Assembly: GCA_964019135.1 (NCBI GenBank)
Contig: OZ025260.1
Span: 39,599,373-39,663,372 of the forward strand
DNA from: Arenicola marina
Lineage: Eukaryota > Annelida > Polychaeta > Arenicolidae
Direction: 5' to 3'
DNA: 64,000 nucleotides
A model generated the notes under the pieces. It was given only the letters and a program-made list of their open reading frames with translations, searched no databases and was not told the DNA's origin. How positions within the stretch are numbered: position 1 is the stretch's first letter; each line of letters begins with the position of its first letter. Below are positions 1 through 37,390 of this stretch, piece by piece. The translations under genes and the position numbers were made by a program.

Positions 1-440
1 CCACACCAACCAGTGTCCTCCATCTACCACGTCACACCAACCAGCACCCTCCATCTACCACGTCATGCCAGCCAGTGTCTAACATCTACCACATCACACC
101 ACACCAACCAGTGTCCTCCATCTACCACGTCACACCAACCAGTGTTCTCAATCTACCACGTCACGCCACACCAACCAGTTTCCTCCATCTACCACGTCAC
201 ACCACACCAACCAGTGTCCTCCATCTACCACGTCACACCACACCAACCAGTGTCCCCCATCTACAAGGTCACACCACACCAACCAGTGTCCCCCATCTAC
301 AAGGTCACACCACACCAACCAGTGTCCTCCATCTACCACGTCACACCAACCAGCACCCTCCATCTACCACGTCACGCCAGCCAGTGTCTAACATCTGCCA
401 CATCACGCCAGCCAGTGTCTAACATCTACCACGTCACAGT
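1..440. repeat. 36-bp minisatellite upstream of a putative exon
   Basis: About a dozen copies of a roughly 36-bp unit containing CATCTACCACGTCACACC and CCAACCAGTGTCCTC, with short-unit variants. It runs off the left edge of the window. The reading frames across it are by-products of a unit length divisible by three. It probably belongs to the last intron of an upstream gene, because a plausible terminal exon follows at 540; that link is inference. Confidence 0.85.
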
Positions 441-539
441 ATTTTTATTTTGTGTGAAGGGTGAAATGTTTCAAAATGACAGGAACTAAACATTGTTCAA
501 ATATGTATTTGCGGGTAAATATATAATACTTGTAATTAG

Positions 540-640
540 ACACGGTCATCAACTGTGTCGGTGACGCCGGATACAAAGTGCACTGTTTCTATCGGGATAC
601 GCCTTGTTCTGAGGACGCCAAAACTTCCTGGTTTTGTTGA
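540..640 (+). CDS. Putative terminal exon of an upstream gene (Cys-rich C-terminus)
   Basis: An AG acceptor at 538-539 is followed by a frame, read from 542 with a phase-1 entry, that stays open to TGA at 638-640. It encodes about 32 residues with four cysteines, including NCVGDAGYKVHC and TPCSEDAKTSWFC. Cysteine density, a Cys as last residue and the position after a minisatellite-filled intron resemble the exon style of the genes downstream. An ATTAAA at 837-842 could be its polyadenylation signal. No family is recognised. The rest of the gene would lie left of the window. The polypyrimidine tract is weak, so this could be chance. Confidence 0.4.
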
Positions 641-2123
641 ACCCTGGACAAGCGTACTTACTGCGACAGTATTTTTGTGCTGATATCATGGCCATCAGGG
701 ATTGGCTCCTTACTTCCAGAGGTCTGTGATTGATGGATTGATTGTTGATTGTTGACTGATCATTTGAAAAAATTGCGCAGTGCTTCAGTCAAGAAGCGGA
801 CCGCGTTAATCACGTGATGCATTGTATTACGTATATATTAAATGTATTAATTTGATTAACGTATCGTCTGTTTGTTCACGATGAAAAGCGGCGAATCGCC
901 GAGGTCTTCACATGAGTAGTAATATGTGCAATGTGCACAAAGAAATAACCGGCGATCGTCTAAATATCGTTCCCGGAATTGGCAACGGAAACTTTGGCCC
1001 GATCATAAACATGGCGGAATTATTTCATTTTCCCACACTTAGGCAATAGCTACCATAATCTTTATATAGACAGTTATATAGACTGTTTATAGACAGGAAA
1101 ACTAACTTCATTTCGTAACTGTTAGTGATGTAATGTGACGTCACGATGACGTCATATTAAATACGAGAGAAAATTCATAGGACCACCCATATCGACAGTA
1201 TACCCCACATCTACAGTCGCTATTGACTTCAAAATGCCTCTTAATTTAAGCTGTAATTTGTTGTTAAATGTGCGAATGGAGGATGTCACGTGACGCCATT
1301 AGGCACCCCTATACGGGTCCTAGCGCCCTTGGTATAGAGCTAGCACGATGCGTGGGTATCCTTTCCATCCAATCACACGTTGGACCAGTAGTTGCCGCGC
1401 TACTTGACGTGGATATGTACCGCGTTGACGCCAAACACGCGAGTTTGAATTTAGAGGGTCGTAACTCACTTAATATTGACCCCAGAAAGATGCGACTGCC
1501 GCCAAGAAAAGGCCAATGATGTGGGGGGGGGGGGGGGGGGGGGCTATCGACCGTCGCTCCTTCCACTTGCAGTGATCGCCACTCGCTTAATAGCGACGCC
1601 ATATGATTGGCGCTGGCTGCAAGAGACGAGGAAAGGGCAGGGATTCCAAACCGGAAGTAAAACTATATTGATATTGATATAAAATATCATCATTGTCAGT
1701 GCGTTTTCCAGTTAGTTCTTGTTGATTTCGTCTCGTGTCATTCACGTCCAAGTGACACCTACGTTCAAAGACAATCCTTGCCCATAGTGAACACCACGAT
1801 GAAAATTGGCTGCTGACATCCACAGTAACTTTAGTTTTGCCCCAGACACCATTGTGCTGGTATCTAGCCATTGATCTTTACCTGCGGCTGTTTGTCCCAA
1901 GCTGTCATAGACTGTTACTATATACTGATGATATATTTATCATTTAGAAAAAAAGCCCGAGTGAGACTTCGTGCACGGGTTCGAGAGTCGTCCAGAGATG
2001 CTGAGAGGCAGGCAAGTAAGTTTTTTGGGCTCTGCATCCAAGCACGTTATCCGGGGCGCCCCCTGGTGAGATGATGACGTCACCGCCAGATACCTAACAT
2101 CTCACGCTGTGCCTTCTTTTACC
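641..2123. other. Intergenic region upstream of gene A
   Basis: Unique AT-rich sequence without convincing coding frames. It holds an ATTAAA at 837-842, paired CRE palindromes at 1136-1154, a poly-G tract near 1523-1543 and another CRE at 2075-2082. The short open frames here have no recognisable protein features. Confidence 0.6.
1136..1154. promoter_or_regulatory. Paired CRE palindromes
   Basis: Two perfect TGACGTCA octamers start at 1136 and 1147, 11 bp apart, about one helical turn. TGACGTCA is the consensus site for CREB/ATF bZIP factors. They lie about 1.05 kb upstream of the gene A start codon. Regulatory use is inferred. Confidence 0.4.
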
Positions 2124-2132
2124 ATATATTAA
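2075..2132 (+). promoter_or_regulatory. Putative core promoter of gene A (CRE + TATA-like)
   Basis: A perfect TGACGTCA at 2075-2082 is followed by a TATA-like ATATATTA at 2124-2131, about 75-80 bp before the start codon at 2205. Transcription would start around 2150-2160, giving a short 5' leader. Gene B has a similarly placed TATA-like run (37288-37299), which supports the assignment. The exact start site is not determined. Confidence 0.4.
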
Positions 2133-2204
2133 CCTGGCTCTAAGCCACCCCACAACAGTCCTCACATAGCTACCCGACGGCAAGGTGACAGCTCAAAACG
2201 AAAC

Positions 2205-29414
<27,210 letters not shown>

Positions 29415-29783
29415 GGGGTCATGACATCATTGTCACGTCGCTATGGCTACTGACTCCAGTCCTGGGCGGACACGTGTATCCATAGTTACCGTGACGCACG
29501 TCTCGGCTATACTACGTGGTACGGCGACATGCCACAGCGGAAAATTGGGTTCCTGATCGACACCCGGGTTCCTAAAGGCTTCCCCCTAGCCTCGTCTGCA
29601 CCCAAACCAAGCCACAGTTGCCCCCCCCACCTGACGTCACACAAGATGCGACGTATCATATGATACACGTCATTGACACTTCCTTATTATAGTGCGCCTT
29701 ATAGAGTGCACTAAATATTGTCGCCGATTTAGAATTACTGTGAACTAGAATTGTACACATCTGCATATATCAAATATAAATGG

Positions 29784-29789
29784 AATAAA
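29784..29789 (+). terminator. Polyadenylation signal of gene A
   Basis: AATAAA about 370 bp downstream of the stop codon, the first canonical hexamer in the 3' region. It is followed by T/G-rich sequence (CTGTTTCTGTTGATG). The 3' UTR would be about 390-400 nt. Confidence 0.65.
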
Positions 29790-29799
29790 ACTGTTTCTG

Positions 29800-30230
29800 T
29801 TGATGCCGAATTATAGTTATTACTTAATGCGTCCTCGAGGTAAAGTGGAAGCTTCCTTCGTTGAGGTTTTAACCAAGTCACCATGCTACCAAGTCTATTG
29901 CTACAATTAGGAACGGATTTTTAATTGTTTCGTATTAATTAGCCACTAAATATGAAGAAGAAATACATTTGAATGTATCTCTCGTCAAGAGAATGTCCTC
30001 TTGTACCCTCGGTACCTCCACCAGCCGCAAATAGACCCATCCAGGCTGCCAATCATTCACTGACGCCACAGTTGCTTTTATCCAATCATTTGGTGAAAAA
30101 AGGTCTTCCAAGTGACTGCGTTATGTCCGACATACAAGTCCTGCAAACAACGCAGCATTGTACCTACTCACTTGTACCCACCATCAGCTATGAATGTCAA
30201 TTTCATACTCGCGATTAAGGAAAAAAAGAC
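29800..30230. other. Intergenic, no gene seen
   Basis: Unique AT-rich sequence between the gene A polyadenylation signal and a GC-rich array. A frame of about 81 codons at 29973-30218 has no recognisable features. Confidence 0.5.
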
Positions 30231-30231
30231 G

Positions 30232-30405
30232 CAAGCGTGGGCGGGGCCTAGTGTGGGCGGGGCTTAGCGTCGGCGGGGCTTAGTGTGGGCGGGGCTCAGT
30301 GTGGGTGGGGCTTAGCGTGAGCAGGGCTTAGTGTGGGCGGGGCTTAGCGTGAGCGGGGCTTAGCATCGGCGGGGCTTAGTGTGGGCGAGGCTTAGTGTCG
30401 GAGTA
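30232..30405 (+). repeat. 16-17-bp GTGGGCGGGGCTTAGT array
   Basis: About ten units of GGGCGGGGCTTAGTGT with CGTCGGC and GTGAGC variants. Each unit contains a GC-box-like GGGCGGGGC. Intergenic. Confidence 0.85.
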
Positions 30406-30472
30406 TGGAGCGGTCTATTGATTTTCTGCAATGAGACTAAATGATAAAGCGGTGATAGTCAGCATATGCATA

Positions 30473-30763
30473 TCCAGGGGGGGGGGGGTTGCACAGGTAA
30501 CGTGCCCATCCTTTCAAACTCTAAGATATATATATCTGTGCCCCCTGGCTAGGAGTGGGGCGGGACAGGGGGTTGGTGCCACCCCCCCTACCCCTTTTTA
30601 GACCCTAAGATACACCTTACACCACCCCTCTATATTTCAAATTGTCCACCACGTTTACCTACCTCTTAGACTTGTAACAGGCATTTTTTTATGTTTTTGT
30701 GGAAGAATTTATTGTGCTCCCCCCCCCCCCCACTCCTTTCAAGAATTCCTGCACACGCCCCTG
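30473..30763. mobile_element. Possible hAT-like MITE
   Basis: Begins CCAGGGGGG and ends GAATTCCTGCACACGCCCCTGG, so its ends are short inverted CCAGGGG/CCCCTGG. The right end resembles the CAGGGGCGTG...GGAATTC ends common among animal hAT-type MITEs. Homopolymer G and C runs inside; no clear target duplication. Confidence 0.3.
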
Positions 30764-30899
30764 GTTAGCATCACTTAACCCTGCGGTTTATTGCTGGTGC
30801 TCCTTTGTTTGTTCGGATACAATTTTACCTTAAGCGACCAGGTTATCATGAAGAGCCCCAACCAAATACTAGTTTAAGGCAAACTGCCAATTCATTGTA

Positions 30900-33800
30900 G
30901 GCACCCACATTAACATATTCAAGTTTTATCACCGCAGACACTCAATTTGTCGTAGCCAATATTTGATACACAATCAAATTAATGACCCAGCAAGTTTATC
31001 AAACACTAAGTTGATCATAGAGACCCAGTCTATCATAGACCCACATATCATAAACTTCTCAATTATGCCTATGCATATTAGAAGTGTCCAAAGAACTTTA
31101 GCCATTTTAAATGTTATCTCGAAAACTTGGGACATGATTTTACTGCATATGCTTTGAGTGAGACGTGGTTTAACGATGTTAACTTTGATGGTTATTGTGC
31201 AGTTAATAATTACCGTAGTGACCGACGAGGAGGTGGTGTCTCACTGTTTGTGAAGGAAGGTGTCAATTTCACTCGCAGAGATGAATTAGAAGTGTTTGAT
31301 GCGAATATGGAAGCTTTGTTTATTGAAATTGACAAATGTGTGACAACTAATGATAAAGAAGTTTTTATAGGATTGATATATCGCGCACCCGACACGCATA
31401 TTGAGTCTTATAACGAGCTCCTGACAGACTTGCTACATAAATTAGTCTCTGCGGGAAAAACCATGTACCTAAGTGACGATTTCAACATTAATCTTTTAAA
31501 TAATTCAAAACACAGACAAGCCAATCAGAGTCACAAGTAAAACTGCAACCCTTATGGATAATATATTTACAAATGAGAGGGTTTTTAGTTCTTTCATAGT
31601 ATTATGTACACTGACATCACGGACCATTTTGCTATATTTTATGTATCAAAACATATTGAAGTGGACTCATATATAAAGGTGTATAGCAAAAGAAAATATT
31701 CAGCGGAAAATAATTAAGGACGCCTTCGTAACAGGTTGTCTGATTATGATTGGGGTAGGGTGTTGGAGTGCTCAAACACCCAAGATGCATTAACTGGGCT
31801 ACATGGTGCTATTGATAAGTTTCATAAAGGGTGAGTGCTTCCCCGTTAATGTGTCTAAATCAAAATACAAAACCAGAAAGCCATGGCTATCAAGTGGGCT
31901 TAAAAAATCAATAGCTTTAAAGAATAGATTTTATCTCAAATGCAAAAGAATGAAGACTGATACTTACACGCAAGAATATAAGAAGTATAAAAACATGCTG
32001 CTTATTACTATCAGACATGCGGAGAAACTGTATTACCAGAACCTAATTAAGCAAAATCAAAATAATTACTATAAAACCTGGAATACCGTAAATGAGGTCA
32101 TTAACAGGAACAAATACAGGCACACACAAACTTCTGTGCAATGACAAAGCTCTTTCAGACCGAAATCAAGTCGACAACGGGTTTATTGACTTTATTGTTA
32201 ACATTGATAAAACTCTTGAATAAGTCTATTGCTAAATCTAAGGACTCTCCTTAACGTTTCTGATTAATACTCATGTTAACAGTTTCTTTCTAGATCCGTT
32301 TAACGAAGAAAGATCTTTGAAAAACAGTTCTTCAGGGTGGGATTCGTCGACGGCCGAAATAATAAGCCTGCTATAAATACAATTATAGAACCTCTGACTC
32401 ATGTTATTAATCTCTCGTTCAAGGAAGGACATTTCCCGACCTCGCTAAAACTAGCTAGAGTACTTCCCATCTGTAAAGGAGGTAGCGATACACATTTAGC
32501 AACTACCGTCCCATTTCTATCTTCCCTACTTTTTCAAAGATATTTGAACAGTTAATGTGCAAACGACTGATAAGTTACATTAACAAGTATAATTTGCTTG
32601 ATGAGAATCAAATTGACTTTCGAGCTAACCAATTCACCACATTGGCGCTAGTACTTTTACGGATCGAATAGCCTCAGTAATAGATAATAAAGAGTTCACA
32701 TTAGGGGTATTTAAAAAAAAATTAAAAACCATTCGACACATTTAATCAAGAAATTCTTTTATTGAAACTCGAACGATATGGGATTCGCGGAGTAGCTATA
32801 AAATGTCTTAACCGTTATCTAGATTCAAGGTACCAGTATGTGGAATGCAACCACACCGAACCATCAAGGTCAAAAATCAACTATGGGGTGCCTCAAAGAA
32901 CTACTCTTGGTCCCCTTTAATTTTAATTTATATCAATGATTTGCCTAGGTCAGTGCGAAACTATTCAGTAGTTTATTCGCCGATGACTCTAACTTGTTTA
33001 TATCGGGTAAAGATTTGCCGATGTGACTTCTACCGTGAGTTCTAAATTTGACAAAAATTGATACTGGTTCTAATTAAACTAACTTGTCTCAGCCTCGGGA
33101 AGACGAAATTCATGATATTTAAATCTCCCCGTAAAAAATACCATGCAGTGCGTAAACGTGATGGCAGGAGAACTTATTACTCAAGTAAATACTATTACAT
33201 TTTCTAAGGGTTCAACTTGACTCTGGTTTACTTTGGAAAGACCATGTACCCTATATAAAGGACAAAATAGCTAGGAGCTTACGAATCCTTACAAAGGCCA
33301 GAAAGGAGTTTAAAAGTGAAACCTTACGCATGTTATACTATAGTTTTATATTTCCATATCTTTCGTATGTTATCGAATTATGAGGCATTTGAATCCTGTG
33401 TTAAGCCACTGAATACTCTGCAGAAAAGAGAATCTCATATGGTGCTCCTAAACTTGTTCATACTAAGCCCTCTCCAATAATCTTCGACCCTTAGCATCCC
33501 TTTATGAATAAGAGATGTTAATTTGTATGTACAAGCAATACTATGAGATTCATCCAGAAACTATAAAGAAAATGTTTGTCCGAAACCAAGATGTTCATAA
33601 GTATATAACAAGATCGCCCAATAACTTACGTACGTCTTAATATAGAAATAACTGCATGAAGATGTCGGTCAGAAAAATGGGAACACGATATTTAACAAGT
33701 GGTTTACGAGGCTCAACTTTCTATGTTCTATACAGGTTTTCAAGAGAACGGGGAAATGTATGTTGTTAAGAGATATTATCGATATTTGAGAAATAGCATT

Positions 33801-34040
33801 TGTGATCATATTTATAGCTTGCATACCTTTCGTAGCATAACAATATATTTTTTTTATTTTATAATATATGTATATATTTTTGGGGGGTTTGTTTGTTTTT
33901 TGTGTTTTTTGTTGTTGTTATTTTACTTTTTTTCTTTTTTTTTCTTGCTCGAGCATACAAACACTGCTTCTGCTTAGTTTGCACTGGGAAATGTAATGTA
34001 CATGTTTTTTAAATGAAATAAACCTATTATGAAGACACTC
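30900..34040 (+). pseudogene. Degenerate non-LTR retrotransposon (endonuclease-reverse transcriptase, CR1/jockey type)
   Basis: Broken into several frames. 31127-31540: APE-type endonuclease with ALSETWFNDVNFDGY, RRGGGVSLFVKEGVNF, FIGLIYRAPDTH and a GDFN motif altered to DDFNINLL. 31803-32144: basic linker with KPWLSSGLKKSIALKNRFY. From about 32337: reverse transcriptase with an altered FxPISLLP-type region, YGVPQRTTLGPLLF-like and YINDLPRS blocks, and an intact FADDSNLFISG core (FADD at 32976-32987) in a frame shifted from its neighbours. Multiple stops and frameshifts make it inactive. The 3' end carries AAATGAAATAAACC near 34012. It lies between the two paralogous genes. Confidence 0.85.
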
Positions 34041-34660
34041 ACTTTATCCCAGACACCTAGTTCCCTACTCCCTCCCCACACACACTCTCCCCCCGTCGCA
34101 CATACAACCTACCCCAGCCCTACCCAAACACCATCCTAGCCCCAAACACACCTGACCTTCGCCCCTCATGCAATCTACCCCATCACACTCACACCATCCC
34201 CCGCCCCCCACGCCCCCACCCATACCCCACATACATCCTACCTCCACCCACACACCCACACACATACACCCTCCCCTCTCGCTCCCACACAGCCTATCCA
34301 TGCCCCGCATACACCCAATCTCCTCCCCTCCCCTGTCCCATACGGGGGAAGGCGACGTCTGTGGAATTCCGTGCATGTCCCACCCATCCACGCAGCCCTC
34401 ACCTAATTCACCCCCTCCCCCGTCGGGGCGCTGGGCCGCCTGTCTGGGAGAGAGCGGTCAGTGCATCTGTCTCCATGCTGCCCTAATCTGTAGCTCCCCC
34501 CCCCCCATTCCCTCCACCCCCGTGAGGGCATTGGAACGCCTGTTTCGTAGAGGGCGGTCAGTGTATCTGTCTCCACACTGCCCTAACCTGTAGCCCCCCG
34601 ACCCCTCTGCCCCCGCGGGGGGATTGGGTGAGGTGGATCAGTGCATCTCTCTCCAGACAA
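34041..34660. repeat. C/A-rich low-complexity and diverged repeat of about 110 bp
   Basis: CCCCA/CACAC-rich stretch to about 34330, then three to four diverged copies of a unit containing GGGCGGTCAGTGTATCTGTC + TCCA and CTGCCCTAA.CTGTAGC. No coding evidence. Confidence 0.55.
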
Positions 34661-34904
34661 CCCTCTCCAGGTTAATACGCGTATCCGTGTGTGTATGAAG
34701 CAGTCCAGCCAGTGTCACCGTGTTCCCTGGACCCATGTCTCAATGGTGTCACAAATCATAACTACATCGCTTGGGTACGATGTTCTTCTGTCGGCGTTTT
34801 CTTTTTCTTCGCATGAGGCACCGCTCTTTGTGGATCGCTCTTTATTATCTGTATCATCCCAAGACTGTGCGCCTCTTTCATAATCCTGCATCCTCAGTTG
34901 AGCT

Positions 34905-36440
34905 GTAAGTCATGGCCCGACGGTCACCCGATATAGCTGTAAGTTATGGCCCGGGAGTCACCAGATATAGTTTAAGTTATGGCCCGGGAGTTACAAGATA
35001 TAGCTGTAAGTTATGGCCCGGGAGTTATCAGATACAGCTGTACGTTATGGCCCGGGAGTTACAAGATATAGCTGTAAGTTATGGCCCGGGAGTCACCAGA
35101 TATAGTTTAAGTTATGGCCCAGGAGTCACCAGATATAGTTTAGGTTATGACACGGGAGTCACCAGATATAGTTTAAGTTATGGTCCGGGAGTTATCAGAC
35201 ACAGCTGTAAGTTATGGCCCGGGAGTCACCAGACATAGCTGTAAGTTATTGCCCGGGAGTCACCAGATATAGCTGTAACTTATGGCCCGGGAGTCACCAG
35301 ATATAGTTTAAGTTATGGCCCGGGAGTTATCAGATATAGCTGTAGGTTACGGCCCGTGAGTTATCAAATACATCTGTAAGTTATGGTCCGGGAGTCACCA
35401 GATATATCTGTAAGTAATGGCCCGAGAGTTATCAGATAAAGCTGTAAATTATGGCCAGGGAGTTACCAGATGTAGCTGTAAGTTATGGCCCGGGATTCAC
35501 CAGATATAGTTTAAGTTATGGCCCTGGGGGTTATAAGACACAGCTGTAATTTATGGCCCGGGAGTCACCAGATATAGTTTAAGTTATGGCCCGGGAGTCA
35601 CCAGATATAGTTTAAGTTATGGCCTGGGAGTCACCAGATATAGCTGTAAGTTATTGCCCGGAAGTCACCAGATATAGTTTAAGTTATGGCCCGGGAGTTA
35701 TAAGATGCAGTTGTAAGTTATGGCTCGGGAGTTATAAGATGCAGTTGTAAGTTATGGCCCGGGAGTTATAAGATGCAGTTGTAAGTTATGGCCCGACAAT
35801 CACCTGATATGGCTGTAAGTTCTGGCCCGGGATTCACCCAATATGGCTGTAGGTTATGGCCCGGGAGTTATCGGATACAGTTATAAGTTAGGGCCCGGGA
35901 ATCACGAGATATAGCTGTAAGTTATGGCCCGGGAATCACGAGATATAACTGTAAGTTATGGCCCAGAATTCACCAGATATAGCTGTAAGTTATGGCCGCG
36001 GGGTTATAAGATTTGGCTGTAAGTTATGGCCCGGGTATTATCAGATAGAACTTTAAGTTATGGCCCGGGAGTCACCAGATAGAGCTGTAAGTTATGGCCC
36101 GGGAGTCACCAGATATAGCTGTAGGTTATGGCCCGGGAATCACCCGATATAGCTGTAAGTTATGGCTTGGGAGTCAATAGATATAGCCGTAAGTTATGGC
36201 ACGGGATTCACCGGACATAGCTGTAAGTTATGGCCCGGGAGTTATCAGATATAGCTGTAAGTTATGGCCCGGGAGTTATCAGACATATGTAAGTTATGGC
36301 CCGGAACTCACTAGATATAGCTGTAAGTTATGACATGGAAGTCACCAGATATAGCTGTAAGTTATGGCCCGCGAGTTATCAGATATAGCTGTAAGTTCTG
36401 GCTCGGGTCACACCGGATATGGCTGTAAGTTTTGCAGCAC
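34905..36440 (+). repeat. 34-bp minisatellite, intergenic upstream of gene B
   Basis: About 45 copies of GTTATGGCCCGGGAGTCACC + AGATATAGCTGTAA, with GAGTTATCAGATA and TAGTTTAA variants. Each unit contains GTAAGTTATG (donor-like GTAAGT) and most contain CCCGGG. Its relation to a transcript is unknown; it could lie in an unseen 5' UTR intron of gene B. Confidence 0.93.
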
Positions 36441-37287
36441 AGTTTTGAAGACACCTGTTTTGTGTTTATATGAACCCTTTTGGAGCTGTTCTTGTATATT
36501 TCGTGCTCCCCCCCACCCCACCCCCATCATTCCACTTTTCTCTTCCTCAATAATATGATTAATACTCAAGCATAATAGCGAAAAATATATGTTGCATATA
36601 ATATACATAAAAACGAAGGTAGCTCAAATATATTGACATGATCAGGAAGTTATGATGTCTATGTATAACACTGTCCACTTTTTCTTATCGCCACCAACGC
36701 ATTATCTTACTGTCACGAGTGTTCATCTATATCAATACTATTGATTGATTTTATCGCTAATACACCAATAAAAACTCAGAAGTGTAACTAATACTGATCA
36801 GGTCAGACATTGAAAGTATTTACCAAGCGATCAAGAGCAATGTTTGCACCCTGTTTACCAGTACAAAGGGTAAGATGGTACAGATCCAGTGCCACCCCGA
36901 CGCGCGGCTCCTTAATTAGAAAATTATACTGAAACTCGTCATCACTAGCTGGTAGCTACAGATGTGGTAATCTCTGCCAGTCTGGCGGAAGTAATCTGCA
37001 TGTGTCTCCTGTTAACCATATCCTATCAATAAATGGCAATAACTAAATGGTGTGACCTATAATTAGGGGAATGACGTCTGTAATCAGTGTAAACAATAAA
37101 ACTAGTAAAATAAGAACAATGCCTGGTTTGTTGGCTGGGTACTTGGGTGGCTGGGCTGGGCCGGGACGTGTAGGCGGATTGATGCAGGTGGGAGGGGGCG
37201 GCCACCACTTGTCTCGAGCAAAGGGTGGAGGGGGCGGGGTGGAGTGGATGGAGTGGTTGTAGTGGGTGTAGATCGCCCACAGTCTAG
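36441..37287. other. Region upstream of gene B
   Basis: Unique AT-rich sequence followed by a G-rich stretch (37150-37260). No coding frame with recognisable features. A CRE-like TGACGTCT occurs near 37072. Confidence 0.5.
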
Positions 37288-37299
37288 ATATATATATAT
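37288..37299 (+). promoter_or_regulatory. TATA-like element of gene B
   Basis: An alternating TATATATATAT run about 90-100 bp upstream of the gene B start codon, positioned like the TATA-like element of gene A. The possible acceptor CAACCCACAG at about 37332-37341 leaves open a separate upstream UTR exon. Confidence 0.35.
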
Positions 37300-37387
37300 G
37301 TCTCATATTCCTCATCCTGTCTTCCGTGTACAACCCACAGACGAGTCCGCCGTTCGCAATAGCAGCGCTGTGATTTCATCGGCCAAA

Positions 37388-37390
37388 ATG
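37388..37390 (+). CDS. Gene B exon 1: start codon only, abutting the donor
   Basis: GGCCAAA ATG|GTGAGT. As in gene A, the initiator Met is the only coding part of the exon; exon 2 continues M-SSHQRLVTVALASLVLF. The paralogous agreement supports this start over an internal one. Confidence 0.75.
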
